Below are positions 29,741-39,688 of a stretch of 64,000 nt of DNA, in pieces (within the stretch, counting starts at the first letter, position 1; each line of letters starts with the position of its first letter). A program made the position numbers and the translations under genes. Source of the stretch: Leuconostoc rapi (lineage in GTDB: Bacteria > Bacillota > Bacilli > Lactobacillales > Lactobacillaceae); contig NZ_JAFBEK010000005.1 in assembly GCF_016908715.1 (NCBI RefSeq), positions 1-64,000 of the forward strand, read 5' to 3'. The notes below the pieces were generated by a model, which saw nothing but the letters and a program-made list of their open reading frames with translations, was not told the DNA's origin and did no database searches.

Positions 29741-30460
29741 TCAAATTGTTAAACGCCGTAATGCCTCATATTTTAAAGGGTTGATTTTATAACATGATAA
29801 AGGTCGTCCAACATCCAGATACGTTACTTTAACAGTTAAAAACGCATTTTCTACTAAATAATCTAGATATTTTTTAGTTGTCACACGTGATAACTTGACC
29901 TGCTGAGAAAGTGTTTGATTCGAAAAAGTCTTTGAAAAAGAAAATATTGTTGCGATAATCAACTTCAAAGTTAATTCGGAAATGCCCTTTGGTAAGTCCA
30001 TAGCTAACGGTTCAATTTTTGCTTCACCTTGAAAATATTGATTAACGTCTCGCTGAGATAGCTTTTCTTTGCGTAAGGCAATTTCTTCTAAAACTAAAAA
30101 TTTTTGTATGGCTTGATTGAAGCGCTGCATTTGGAATGGTTTAATCAAATAATCGATCACACCATTTGTCATTGCTTGCCTGAAAGTTTCACGATCATCT
30201 GCAGCTGTAATCATAATTGTCGCAACTGAAATATGCTTGTTTCGTAGTTCAGTCAAAAACGTTGTGCCTTTACCATCAGGTAAATAGACATCTATCAATA
30301 ATAAGTCTATCGTTGACAAATCAACACGCTCTTGCACCTCTTCTAGACGTCCAACTATTGTAACAGGGGCAAATAGTGCATGTGCTGTCTGATTTAAAAA
30401 TTGGCTGATAATCTCTGCAACCATTGGGTCGTCTTCAATTATTAAAACGCTGTAAGTCAT
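29741..30460 (-). CDS. Response regulator, CitB/DcuR family
   Basis: A 239-residue regulator with an N-terminal receiver. The phospho-acceptor Asp is in LLLIDVYLPDGKG, the Lys is in YLIKPF. The C-terminal part (about 160-235) is a winged-helix-like DNA-binding domain of the CitB/DcuR type. It starts 13 bases after the kinase stop with GAGGAG ahead, so it is co-expressed with the kinase. Partners of this family respond to citrate, malate or other carboxylates. Confidence 0.88.
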   Translation of the reverse strand: MTYSVLIIEDDPMVAEIISQFLNQTAHALFAPVTIVGRLEEVQERVDLSTIDLLLIDVYLPDGKGTTFLTELRNKHISVATIMITAADDRETFRQAMTNGVIDYLIKPFQMQRFNQAIQKFLVLEEIALRKEKLSQRDVNQYFQGEAKIEPLAMDLPKGISELTLKLIIATIFSFSKTFSNQTLSQQVKLSRVTTKKYLDYLVENAFLTVKVTYLDVGRPLSCYKINPLKYEALRRLTI

Positions 30461-30473
30461 TTCACTAGGCTCC

Positions 30474-32057
30474 TCATATCTCTAATGGGTATTCTATATA
30501 AATTTTTGTACCTTTATTTGGCGCCGAGTTAATATCAATAAATCCTTGGTGCGCCATTATAATATCATTGATTGTAGCCAAACCATAGCCACGATGTGCC
30601 CCTTTTGTTGAAAAACCAGCGCTCAAAATGAGATTGTACTGTTCAACTGGCACCCCTAACCCACTATCTATAATTTCTATAAGCAATGCCCGGCCAGCTT
30701 CATCGTATTGTATGAATAAATCAATTGCCTTTGTGTTTTGACGTGCAACAGCATCAACAGCGTTGTCAATAAGATTGCCGAAAATTTTAATAATATTTGT
30801 TATCTCTCTGCCTGAAATAGCTAACTCAGGCATACTAGATGTTTCCCGCAAGATTAAACTAACCTCATGTTCTTTGGCATAATTAATCTTACCAATTAGA
30901 AAACCAGCAATCACTGGTATTTTAATATGCGACGTCACATAGCCAACGTTTTGATGATAATCATTGGTTAATTGTGGGATAAGTTCGGTCACTTCATGGT
31001 ATTTTTTTAATTCTATTAAACCAGAAATAGCTTGTAATTTATTCATGAACTCATGCGTCTGTGCCCTCAGCGCTTGAGCATACTGTTTAGTACCATCCAA
31101 TTCTTCAACAATTTCTTTCAAATCAGTAATATCGCGAAACAAAACCAGTGCACCGATTTCAGGATATGTCAGTTTGGCAGCAGAACACAGATATTCTCGT
31201 GCATTAAACACGACTCTATTCGTATTATTGTCACTTGAGATGACCGTAAAAAATGTTTGATAAATTTCTGCCACTAATTTATCGCCAACATGCCCTACAT
31301 TTGGAAGTAATTTATTAGCCATGCTGTTTTTAGCAATTATTGTATGATCATCATCAATGACTAATAACCCTTCCATCATACTATCTTCAATGGTGCTTTT
31401 TTCAACTAGTTTTTTGGCGATAACATGAGGTTCCATATTTAATAGTACCTTTTTCAATCGCTTAGCTAATAGTATTGATCCGACTATACCAATTAATAGT
31501 CCGATAATAAGTCCCATTAAAATTGGACGTCGTGCTGTTTTGATTGACTGAGCTATCGTATTCTCGGTCAATCCTACACTGACTAAACCTATAATATCGT
31601 GTGTATTACTATATACTGGCACAAAATAACGGTAACCTAACCCTAGTATGCCGACTTTTTTTGAAAAATGGGCCTGACCTAATAATGTCGGTGCAGCATC
31701 TCGAGGTGAACTAAATTTTTTTCCAATTTCCTTTGCATTAGGATGAGATAATCGAACAAGTTTTCTATCTAATACCACAACGAAATCAATGTTTTCCGTC
31801 TGTGTCAGACGCTGCGCATAGTTTTGAACAGCAAGTCTATCCGCTTTATTTGCATCTGAAGACAAGCTGTTGACAACCGTCGAATCGTTAGCAGCCATTT
31901 GTGCAATATTTTTTAACCGTAAATTAATAATCTGCCGCTCATTACGTTCAATCACTTGTTGTAACAATATACCCGTTGTACCTAACGAAATAACAGTAGC
32001 TAAAAGAACAATAGCAATAATAATAACCTGTAATGGTACATTTTTAATTCTATGCAT
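30474..32057 (-). CDS. Sensor histidine kinase, CitA/DcuS/MaeK type
   Basis: A 527-residue kinase. It has a first membrane helix (about 9-31), an extracellular single-Cache domain of about 130 residues, a second helix (about 177-197), a PAS domain, the SpoOB-type phospho-acceptor region with His in RAQTHEFMNKLQAISGL, and a HATPase domain with DNAVDA and GLGVP / GYGL motifs. This is the CitA/DcuS architecture for sensing di- and tricarboxylates. GAAAGG precedes the ATG. The neighbouring transporter and dehydrogenase suggest a hydroxyacid such as malate as signal (inference). Confidence 0.88.
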   Translation of the reverse strand: MHRIKNVPLQVIIIAIVLLATVISLGTTGILLQQVIERNERQIINLRLKNIAQMAANDSTVVNSLSSDANKADRLAVQNYAQRLTQTENIDFVVVLDRKLVRLSHPNAKEIGKKFSSPRDAAPTLLGQAHFSKKVGILGLGYRYFVPVYSNTHDIIGLVSVGLTENTIAQSIKTARRPILMGLIIGLLIGIVGSILLAKRLKKVLLNMEPHVIAKKLVEKSTIEDSMMEGLLVIDDDHTIIAKNSMANKLLPNVGHVGDKLVAEIYQTFFTVISSDNNTNRVVFNAREYLCSAAKLTYPEIGALVLFRDITDLKEIVEELDGTKQYAQALRAQTHEFMNKLQAISGLIELKKYHEVTELIPQLTNDYHQNVGYVTSHIKIPVIAGFLIGKINYAKEHEVSLILRETSSMPELAISGREITNIIKIFGNLIDNAVDAVARQNTKAIDLFIQYDEAGRALLIEIIDSGLGVPVEQYNLILSAGFSTKGAHRGYGLATINDIIMAHQGFIDINSAPNKGTKIYIEYPLEI

Positions 32058-32100
32058 ACTAAACCTTTCAACATCTATCCTATACCGTTGAATATAGCAT

Positions 32101-32127
32101 AAAAAAGATCCAGGTGCCCTGAATCCT
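32101..32127 (-). terminator. Terminator of the AEC-dehydrogenase transcript
   Basis: Stem GATTCAGG/CCTGGATC, loop GCA, six T residues on minus. It separates the transporter-dehydrogenase pair from the kinase-regulator pair. Confidence 0.75.
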
Positions 32128-32137
32128 TGAGTAATGT

Positions 32138-33148
32138 CTACGACTGTGTCAGTGCCACTTCATTAAGTGTCGTGCCTTTGATAAGCATGTCATTGAAATT
32201 TTGATAACTAATATTAATCATATCTGTTAGCGCTTCTTCCGTGTATGAGCCAATATGTGGTGTTAATAGTACCTTAGGATATAGGTCAAGTAATTCAGTC
32301 ACTTCTTTATCCTTTAAAATATGATTCTTATCAAACCGATGGCCAAATATTTCTTTTTCACGTAAGACAACATCAGCCCCAAATCCACCTAACTGCTCAT
32401 TCTTGATAGCTTGAATAATTGCTGATTGATCTGTTATTTCTGCTCGGGACGTGTTAATTAAAATTGCCCCTTTCTTCATTTTATTAATTAATTTTTCATC
32501 AAAGAAATGGTCATTTTTGTTTGGAAAATGAGGAACATGTAAACTAACAATATCAGATATTTCTAGGAGTTCATCTTGTGATACAAACGTCAACACTTCT
32601 TTTGCAGCATCGGACTGGAAAATATCATATCCGACAATTTTAGCCCCAAGACCCTGATATAATTTTGCTTCTGCTAATCCTATTTTTCCTGTGCCAATAA
32701 TGCCAATTGTTAAATCATGAATTTCTCTACTAAATAAATCAGTCTCGATTTTAAAGTCAGCCAACGCTGCACGTGATGTTGCAATTGCCGTGCGGCGTAC
32801 TAAAGTAATCCCCAAATTCATTGCTAAATCAGCGACAGCATAGGGTGAATATGAGGGTACGCGTGCCACTGTAATTCCTAGTTCTGATGCTGCCTCCAGA
32901 TCAATATGATCATATCCAACAGTTCGTGTGAATACGTATTTAATCCCCCATTTTTTTAATTGGCGTAATACTGGCTCCGAGCCATCATTATTAGCACGCA
33001 ATAAAATGCCGTCAGAACCCTTTGCAGTCTCAATATTTGATTGTGTCAAGTTTTCAGGAATCAAGTTTAAATCATAATCGAAAATATTGAGTTTGTGAAA
33101 GTAATTAACTTCGTTTTCTCGAACACCATAGGCTGTTATTTTAAACAT
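32138..33148 (-). CDS. D-2-hydroxyacid dehydrogenase (D-lactate dehydrogenase/VanH-like)
   Basis: A 336-residue NAD-dependent enzyme. The Rossmann motif is GIIGTGKIG; the catalytic Arg lies in INTSRAEITD, and the catalytic His in LTPHIGSYTEEA. The family reduces pyruvate or other 2-oxoacids to D-hydroxyacids. The ATG at 33148 follows TTGGAGG; the longer frame to 33187 overlaps the transporter. The transporter gene ends 13 bases upstream, so both form an operon. It could be a D-LDH paralogue, with the main ldhD elsewhere, or an enzyme for the acid moved by the transporter. Confidence 0.85.
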   Translation of the reverse strand: MFKITAYGVRENEVNYFHKLNIFDYDLNLIPENLTQSNIETAKGSDGILLRANNDGSEPVLRQLKKWGIKYVFTRTVGYDHIDLEAASELGITVARVPSYSPYAVADLAMNLGITLVRRTAIATSRAALADFKIETDLFSREIHDLTIGIIGTGKIGLAEAKLYQGLGAKIVGYDIFQSDAAKEVLTFVSQDELLEISDIVSLHVPHFPNKNDHFFDEKLINKMKKGAILINTSRAEITDQSAIIQAIKNEQLGGFGADVVLREKEIFGHRFDKNHILKDKEVTELLDLYPKVLLTPHIGSYTEEALTDMINISYQNFNDMLIKGTTLNEVALTQS

Positions 33149-33161
33149 GTTATCCTCCAAA

Positions 33162-34226
33162 TTATTTAAATAAACCAGTATGTGCAATAATCGTTAGTAC
33201 AACAATCCAAACAGGTGTCATGACTACCGCAGCTAACGTTGCAAGTAATGATGTGTTTGATGCCAATAGCGCCTCACGATCAAAACTAATAGCATACGAC
33301 ACCGCAACGGTCGCTGGTGGCGTGGCCATCATAATCACAATAACTGCTAGAGCCGTCTGATCGACTGGCAAAATATGTGTTATCGACAATAAGGTTAGCA
33401 AAATAATATTAATAACTGGTACAACAATAATTTTAATAAAAGTATAGTACCATGATGTTTTATCGGAAAATGCCTTACCAAATGATATTGATCCCAAAGT
33501 TGATCCAATTGCTAACCAAGCTAAAGGCGAGGCTAGACCTGATAAATAAGTTAATGGTTTCATTAACCATAATGCTGTCAAATCAATACGATAAAAAGCA
33601 ACATTTTGCGTTTTCCCAGCTAAATCTATCACACTAACTGTCGGTACGACCCCTTGAATAAGCCATAATAGTAAACCAAAAAATGTGGCAATAACGATTG
33701 GATTGAGAAACATTTTCTTAATGTTCGCAAGTTCCATTTTCAACCCAGACATTTTGATATAAGCATATGAATAAAGAAATATCCGATAACCTATGTTAAA
33801 AATCGAACCATACAGAATACCCTTAGCGCCCCATACTGCACCAACAATAGGTAATCCAAAAAATGTTGTTGATCCAAAGATAGACAAGACTTTCAAAGTC
33901 ATCTGCCTGTCGCCTTGTGTTTTATACATAGCAAAGAAAGGATTCATGATAAAAATTAAAACCACATACATCACAATGCCCCAAATTAAAACATTCGTAC
34001 TTTGACCTAGTGTTTGAGCATCAATTGGTTGCATAAACGACGTAAATGCTAATGCTGGTAATGCCACACTTAACACAACTTTGGTCAATGTTTTAGCAAA
34101 GGCATCTGTGAAAACACCTCTTTTTCGCATACCATACCCAATTAAAATAATAAATACTGTTGATGTGATCGCACTCACAATATTTACATTTGTAAATGTC
34201 TTCTCCAACGCATTCCAAAAGTCCAT
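33162..34226 (-). CDS. AEC-family transporter (malate permease type)
   Basis: A 354-residue membrane protein with ten helices in two halves and the auxin-efflux-carrier repeats (VVLSVALPALAFTSF, MMATPPATVAVSYAISFDRE). In lactic acid bacteria this family includes MleP, the malate/lactate carrier of malolactic fermentation. No malolactic enzyme gene is adjacent, so the substrate is open. GGAGG precedes the ATG. It heads an operon with the D-2-hydroxyacid dehydrogenase. Confidence 0.82.
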   Translation of the reverse strand: MDFWNALEKTFTNVNIVSAITSTVFIILIGYGMRKRGVFTDAFAKTLTKVVLSVALPALAFTSFMQPIDAQTLGQSTNVLIWGIVMYVVLIFIMNPFFAMYKTQGDRQMTLKVLSIFGSTTFFGLPIVGAVWGAKGILYGSIFNIGYRIFLYSYAYIKMSGLKMELANIKKMFLNPIVIATFFGLLLWLIQGVVPTVSVIDLAGKTQNVAFYRIDLTALWLMKPLTYLSGLASPLAWLAIGSTLGSISFGKAFSDKTSWYYTFIKIIVVPVINIILLTLLSITHILPVDQTALAVIVIMMATPPATVAVSYAISFDREALLASNTSLLATLAAVVMTPVWIVVLTIIAHTGLFK

Positions 34227-34347
34227 TTCAAAGCCTCCAATAAATTTCTTATACTTTTCAATGACTATGATAGCTTAATTTTGTGAACTAATTAACAAAA
34301 AGAAACTAAAGTAATTTATGTAACTTATGTAAACCGTTAAATAAATT

Positions 34348-34359
34348 CTTAACGTTAAG
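34348..34359. promoter_or_regulatory. Palindrome CTTAACGTTAAG, possible operator
   Basis: A perfect 12-bp palindrome in the 272-base gap upstream of the AEC transporter, with a related half-site CGTTAA about 13 bp away. It is a candidate site for the CitB-like regulator. No firm promoter was identified in this gap. Confidence 0.35.
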
Positions 34360-34436
34360 TTAACTGATATGATAACACTCCGTAACTACTGATATATCAA
34401 GCTATTTTAATGATCATCAATTTTTTTAAACGAAAA

Positions 34437-34472
34437 CAGCACGAGACGTTTTGATTAAAACGTCTCGTGCTG
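34437..34472 (-). terminator. Terminator of the trehalose operon
   Basis: A perfect 16-bp stem CAGCACGAGACGTTTT with complement, loop GATT, followed by a short T run on minus, downstream of pgmB. Confidence 0.88.
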
Positions 34473-34498
34473 TGCTTGTTTTTAATGATAATTATTGA

Positions 34499-35176
34499 TC
34501 AATCACTACCTAATGTCGTAGCTATCATCTTAAGAGAAATATCTGCTGTGTCGTGCACCCATAATTGTGGATTAGCTGATTGCGTCGCTGCGCCAACGCC
34601 AAGTGCTGTTTGTCCAGCTGCTTTAATAGCTTGGACGCCGGCACTTGCGTCTTCAATACCAATAATTTGTTTGGGTTGTAGGTTCAAAAGTTCTCCAGCT
34701 TTAACAAATATTGCAGGATCTGGTTTACCCCGTGATACTGTTGATGGATCAACAATACCAACAAAATAATTTGTAATCCCTAGCTTTTTAAGTATCTGAG
34801 GGGCATTTTTCGAAGCACTTGCAATACTTGCAAGATAACCACCAGCTTTAATTTCCTCTAAAAATGCAGTCATACCTGGTAAAATGTCATCTGGTGTAAT
34901 GCTTTGTATGAGTGCAACATAGTGCGTGTTTTTTTTCGTAGCAAACGCAACTTTTTCATCATCACTGAACTGATCTTGCTTGCCACCTGCAGTTAGAATC
35001 ATATTTAAAGAATCCATCCGCCCAATACCTTTTAGTTGACTGCCTAACGTATCAGACCATTCAACCCCTAGTTCCGTTGCTAAATCATGCCACGCTTGTT
35101 CATGAAATTTTGCTGTATCAGTAATAACACCATCCAAATCAAAAGTAAATCCTTTAATATCTGAAAATTTAACCAT
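34499..35176 (-). CDS. pgmB: Beta-phosphoglucomutase
   Basis: A 225-residue HAD enzyme. The nucleophile and acid/base Asp pair is in FDLDGVITDTA; the cap lysine/arginine region, SIASASKNAP and GIEDASAGVQAI complete the active site. It converts beta-glucose 1-phosphate to glucose 6-phosphate, exactly the product of the upstream phosphorylase. The ATG at 35176, eight bases inside the end of the phosphorylase gene, follows AGAAAGG. Last gene of the trehalose operon. Confidence 0.93.
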   Translation of the reverse strand: MVKFSDIKGFTFDLDGVITDTAKFHEQAWHDLATELGVEWSDTLGSQLKGIGRMDSLNMILTAGGKQDQFSDDEKVAFATKKNTHYVALIQSITPDDILPGMTAFLEEIKAGGYLASIASASKNAPQILKKLGITNYFVGIVDPSTVSRGKPDPAIFVKAGELLNLQPKQIIGIEDASAGVQAIKAAGQTALGVGAATQSANPQLWVHDTADISLKMIATTLGSD

Positions 35177-37541
35177 GATAAACAACCTTTCTAGTTTCAT
35201 TCGCCTTGACAGCAACTACTTCACCATAAATATTGATCTCAATAGGTTGATCACTCGTAATCGAGATTATTTGGGGTGTGATGTTAATCTTCAAATGCAC
35301 GCCGCGATAAAGTTGTGAAAATCGTAATGCTGACCATTGCTTTGGCAAACGAGGATTTAATTGGAATCGATCATGTCGCATATCTACACCGGCGTAATCA
35401 TTTTGAATAACTGATAATGTTTCACCCATCACGCCCATATGCACACCTTCCGCTGTTGTGCCACCTTGTATGTCATCATAGTCGGATCGAATAGCATCTG
35501 TTAAAAACTTATAAGCATCATCTTCAAATACCGTTTCGCCCAATCGCGCAAGTTCGAGATAAATACCAGCAAATACTGGTCGGGAAGTTGTTGAACCATG
35601 AGTCGTTCGTTTCAAATAATAAGCTGTGTTTCTGGCTAACCATTGATCAGGTAACACATAGCCCAACTGTTCAACTAATTGACGTGTATGTGTCGCACCC
35701 AAATTGTAGATTAACATCAAAAAGTCAGCCTGTTTGATAACTTGATAATCATCCGGTGACTTCCCTTCAGATTTCAATAAACGATCAATACGGTGAATAT
35801 CACCATACTTTGCCTCATAAACTGAGAAGTCAAGTTGTGATAACTTAAAGAATCCTTCATATTGCTCAACAACACCATCCTTATTGATAGATAATTTTAA
35901 GTGGTGTCGTAATTGAACTGCTTTTTCTTGCTCTTTACTCGTAAAACCAGCTGTTTGTGCGACTTTTTCAAAATCAATGTCTGACTGATGTGATAGTTCA
36001 TCAATATAATTTAACAACCAAACAACCATCAAATTTGTATAGGCATTATTTTTCAAACCACCGACATGCGCACCAGGCGCTGCCTCATGGAACTCATTTG
36101 GTCCCATCACACCGGCAATTGTATAGCGTCCATCTATTAATTCTGCCTTATTTATCCAGAAACGGGCAATTTGGATTAACATCTCTAATCCGTGATGATC
36201 GAGATGGTCTAATTGACCTGATATTCTTTGATATACCCACATATTATACGCAATTGCCAAAGAAACATGGCGCTGTAGTCGTGAATTATCGGGAATCCAC
36301 GTGTTGTCAACAGTATTCAGGTGGATTAATTGGCTTTGTTCATCCCCATACATCCCCGACTGCCAGGGGTACATTGCACCTATCTCATTTTCAGAAACAG
36401 CATTACGTTTAGCTGCTAACAAACGATTTGTACGATACTTTAGGATTGCGCGCGCAACACGAGGTTCATTCGCCGAATAATAAGGCATGGCAAATATTTC
36501 ATCCCAGAAAATATGACCACGATATCCCTCACCCGTTAGCCCACGAGATCCCACTGACACGTCTAAAAGAGGATTAGCATGAGGATTGGCCAGCTGATTT
36601 AGATGGAAGATATTCATACGAATGAGTTGTTGCATAGCATCATCACCAGTAATCTCAATATCTTTTGTTAACCACAATTGATGCCAATAGTCTTGACTAT
36701 TTTTTTGAACATCTTCGAAAGTTGTTTGGTTAATTTCGTTTTTAACAAACGCGACAAGATCTGTTTTAGTTTCAAGTGTACTTGCAACAGCCATGACCCG
36801 ATGAATTGTTATCGTATGATTCGCTCGCCCAGATGCGTTATAATAATCTGCAACCGTTGTTTCTGTGGACAACACATGTTTGTCAATCACGTTATCCCCA
36901 CTTGATTGAGAAGCTAAAGCAACTGTTACACCAGTCGTTCGCGTTTGAACTGTCATCACATGATCAGTTACGGCTTTAACTATAAATTCTTTCGAATCAA
37001 AATCACGATAACGAGCAACATTTTTGTTTTCAATTTGACCATCAACTTCTGCTGCAATCGTTAAATTAACATCATAGCTCGGTGTTACTTTAAATTCTAA
37101 TGCTAAACGATGCCAAGCAATTGGATCCACTACTTTAGTTGTTTCGATATCAATGTAGTGTGATGGCTCATTATCTACAACAACGCGATACCGGTCTACC
37201 AATTCACCACTATTGAAATTAAGATATCGATTCAAAGATATTATTGTCTCGTTATTAATTATTAATGGTTTGCCATCAACTTTAATACGCATCAATTGCA
37301 CATTTGGCAAGTTAACTAAATCTTCATTAATAACCGAACGACCAGCAACTGGTGTCGACGTTTGGTTGAAAACACCCGCTGCATACAATCCTGGATAATC
37401 GTCATCTCCGTATGTGCTTGTCACTAATGAGCCTCGCCATCCCAGATAACCATTTCCTAAACTCAATAAGCTTTCACGACCATAATTTTTCACACCATTG
37501 ACGATGTCATGATAAGATAATAACCAATTTTGTTCTGTCAT
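35169..37541 (-). CDS. GH65 phosphorylase, probably trehalose-6-phosphate phosphorylase
   Basis: A 790-residue GH65 enzyme with the N-terminal beta domain, an (alpha/alpha)6 catalytic barrel and a small C-terminal sheet. The general-acid Glu is in the motif GVMGPNEFHE. Maltose, trehalose and kojibiose phosphorylases share this fold. Here the gene lies between a full PTS and pgmB. A PTS delivers a 6-phosphorylated disaccharide, so the enzyme should cleave trehalose 6-phosphate with phosphate to beta-glucose 1-phosphate and glucose 6-phosphate, as in Lactococcus. GGAGG precedes the ATG. Maltose phosphorylase is the main alternative. Confidence 0.85.
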   Translation of the reverse strand: MTEQNWLLSYHDIVNGVKNYGRESLLSLGNGYLGWRGSLVTSTYGDDDYPGLYAAGVFNQTSTPVAGRSVINEDLVNLPNVQLMRIKVDGKPLIINNETIISLNRYLNFNSGELVDRYRVVVDNEPSHYIDIETTKVVDPIAWHRLALEFKVTPSYDVNLTIAAEVDGQIENKNVARYRDFDSKEFIVKAVTDHVMTVQTRTTGVTVALASQSSGDNVIDKHVLSTETTVADYYNASGRANHTITIHRVMAVASTLETKTDLVAFVKNEINQTTFEDVQKNSQDYWHQLWLTKDIEITGDDAMQQLIRMNIFHLNQLANPHANPLLDVSVGSRGLTGEGYRGHIFWDEIFAMPYYSANEPRVARAILKYRTNRLLAAKRNAVSENEIGAMYPWQSGMYGDEQSQLIHLNTVDNTWIPDNSRLQRHVSLAIAYNMWVYQRISGQLDHLDHHGLEMLIQIARFWINKAELIDGRYTIAGVMGPNEFHEAAPGAHVGGLKNNAYTNLMVVWLLNYIDELSHQSDIDFEKVAQTAGFTSKEQEKAVQLRHHLKLSINKDGVVEQYEGFFKLSQLDFSVYEAKYGDIHRIDRLLKSEGKSPDDYQVIKQADFLMLIYNLGATHTRQLVEQLGYVLPDQWLARNTAYYLKRTTHGSTTSRPVFAGIYLELARLGETVFEDDAYKFLTDAIRSDYDDIQGGTTAEGVHMGVMGETLSVIQNDYAGVDMRHDRFQLNPRLPKQWSALRFSQLYRGVHLKINITPQIISITSDQPIEINIYGEVVAVKANETRKVVYHG

Positions 37542-37567
37542 GTTTCCTCCTTAAAACGTTAGTCGTT

Positions 37568-39622
37568 TTATTTACCTACCGCGTCTTTAAAGGCATTCTT
37601 CTTCTCAACTGACTTAATTTCGTTTGTATCTGAATCTTTAAAGCCGAAGAAGTAGACCATTGCAAATGAAACAACAATTGTTGCTGCTGAAGCAAGCCAG
37701 AATATCAACATATTATTTGCAATACCTTCTTGACCTTTTGGCACAGCAAATGACGGGAAACCAATCAATGAACCGGTGAAACCGTACATATTCAAATTAA
37801 ACAAACCGGCAATTAAACCACCAACCGCGCCACCAATATTCGCCATCCAGAACACACGACCATATTTTAAATTAATACCATACATAGCAGGTTCAGTAAT
37901 ACCTGCCATTGCCGAAAGGAATCCTGCACCAGCAAGACCTTTAAGTGATGGAATTTTAGTTTTAGCCCAAACAGCCAATGCACCAGCACCTTGCGCGATC
38001 ATTGTAAAGTTAACAATAGCATTCAATGTCGAATGACCAGTTTGCGCGATTTCGTTGGCAATCAGTGGGACAACCATCCAATGCAATCCAAAGATAACTA
38101 AGGCTTGATACAAACCACCAATGATCAAGCCGGACAAAGGATAGTTCAGATGCAGCAACCAATTCACAATAGTAGAGATACCTTGAGAGGTCAACGTAAT
38201 GGCTGGGCCTACAATAATCAAAACGACCGACCCAACGATAAACAAGGTCAACAAAGGTTGAAAAATTGAACGTAGTACCAAAGGTATCTTCTTTTTAAGC
38301 CAATTACCTACTGGGCGTGCTAACCACGCTGCAAAGATAATTGGAAAAATTGAATAGGCATAACTTGGGATATTGATTGGTAATCCGAAGAAACTGGCAT
38401 TTAAACTAACACCAAATAGTGAACCTAAAGTTTTCACAGGTTGCACAATCTGATTATCAACAACATGCGGATTTGTTAAATTAATAAATTCGGGTTTAAT
38501 CAAAAACGCACCAATTGCCGCAACAACGAACGGATCACTTTTAAGCTGCTGCGCCGCCGAGAAGCCAACTAAAATCGGCAAGAAATAAAACGGTGCCATA
38601 GCCATTGATTGTAAAATCGTAAACGTACTTGAGGCTGGATCAATAAAATAAATAGCAGAAAACGATGCCTTGTTAGACACTAAACTCAAGAACCCATTTA
38701 ACATACCACCGGCAGCCAACAAACCGATAATTGGCATCATCGCACCAGTAATCGTACCAATAATTGCTTGGAACGCATGCACGAATGGATTTTTAGAGCT
38801 ATTGTTGGCTGCCGCTGTTTCAGCAATGGCCTCATGAGTTGCTTCATTATCAACGACACTGTCGCCTAACTGCGCAACCACTTCATCATAAACATCAGCC
38901 ACAGCGGGGCCAATAACCACTTGATATTGCCCTAAAGATTCAGCATAATTAACTCCTGCTACCCCAGTTAACTTTTCGAGAGCTGACTTATCGGCAGCTG
39001 TATGATCTTTTAAATAAAAACGTAATCTTGTGATGCAATGGATCACCTTATCCACATTTTGTCCGCCACCAACACCTGCAATAATATCAGTTGCTAGATT
39101 CGCATATTGATTAGCTGACCCCTTGGTAGACTTTTTATCGGTGCTCCCTGTAATTTTTGGGGATGCTTTAACTGTCGCAACAGCAACGGTTTCACCCGTG
39201 GTGACGATTCGATAGTTGTTAATTTCTAGTTTTGCTAATTTTTCAGCTGTATTCGTAATTACAACAATAGTTGTTGTCGACAAGTTGGCCGCGCTAATTT
39301 GTTTTAAATCAACCGTACCTACCTGATTGCCAGCCGTTACATGATCACCTAGTTTAATTGTCCAAGAAAACGGCTTACCCGCAAGGCTTACAGTCTCAAG
39401 ACCAACATGTGTTAAGACCTCTAGACCATCTGATGTCCGCAAACCAAATGCATGTCCCTGTAAGGCAATTACTTCACCTGTCACTGGTGCCAAAATACGG
39501 TGCCCAGTAGGCTTTATTCCAAAACCCTCACCCATTGTTTTTTTACTAAAAATCGGATCCTTAACCTCTGTTAGCGGTATAAGTTGACCAGCAAGAGGCG
39601 CCAAAATTTTTATATTTGTCAT
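37568..39622 (-). CDS. PTS EIIABC permease, probably trehalose-specific
   Basis: A 684-residue single-chain PTS permease with domain order EIIA-EIIB-EIIC. EIIA (about 1-150) has the phospho-His in LEVLTHVGLETV. EIIB (about 175-255) has the phospho-Cys in VIHCITRLRF. EIIC (about 285-660) has ten or so helices of the glucose/beta-glucoside superfamily. The order differs from the common BglF order B-C-A. It imports and phosphorylates a glucoside; the neighbours make trehalose the best guess. AGGAGAA precedes the ATG, and the phosphorylase gene follows at 26 bases. Confidence 0.88.
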   Translation of the reverse strand: MTNIKILAPLAGQLIPLTEVKDPIFSKKTMGEGFGIKPTGHRILAPVTGEVIALQGHAFGLRTSDGLEVLTHVGLETVSLAGKPFSWTIKLGDHVTAGNQVGTVDLKQISAANLSTTTIVVITNTAEKLAKLEINNYRIVTTGETVAVATVKASPKITGSTDKKSTKGSANQYANLATDIIAGVGGGQNVDKVIHCITRLRFYLKDHTAADKSALEKLTGVAGVNYAESLGQYQVVIGPAVADVYDEVVAQLGDSVVDNEATHEAIAETAAANNSSKNPFVHAFQAIIGTITGAMMPIIGLLAAGGMLNGFLSLVSNKASFSAIYFIDPASSTFTILQSMAMAPFYFLPILVGFSAAQQLKSDPFVVAAIGAFLIKPEFINLTNPHVVDNQIVQPVKTLGSLFGVSLNASFFGLPINIPSYAYSIFPIIFAAWLARPVGNWLKKKIPLVLRSIFQPLLTLFIVGSVVLIIVGPAITLTSQGISTIVNWLLHLNYPLSGLIIGGLYQALVIFGLHWMVVPLIANEIAQTGHSTLNAIVNFTMIAQGAGALAVWAKTKIPSLKGLAGAGFLSAMAGITEPAMYGINLKYGRVFWMANIGGAVGGLIAGLFNLNMYGFTGSLIGFPSFAVPKGQEGIANNMLIFWLASAATIVVSFAMVYFFGFKDSDTNEIKSVEKKNAFKDAVGK

Positions 39623-39688
39623 TTCTCTTCTCCTATGAACGCCTAACGTAATATCTGCGTGATAGCATTAACTTGAATCGCATTCAAA

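Noticed and set aside
34227-34498. Hidden gene between the AEC transporter and pgmB
   Set aside because: Only short frames without ribosome sites; the region holds regulatory sequence and the pgmB terminator.
35957-36412. Long plus-strand frame inside the phosphorylase gene
   Set aside because: It is the antisense shadow of a strongly supported GH65 coding sequence and has no ribosome site.
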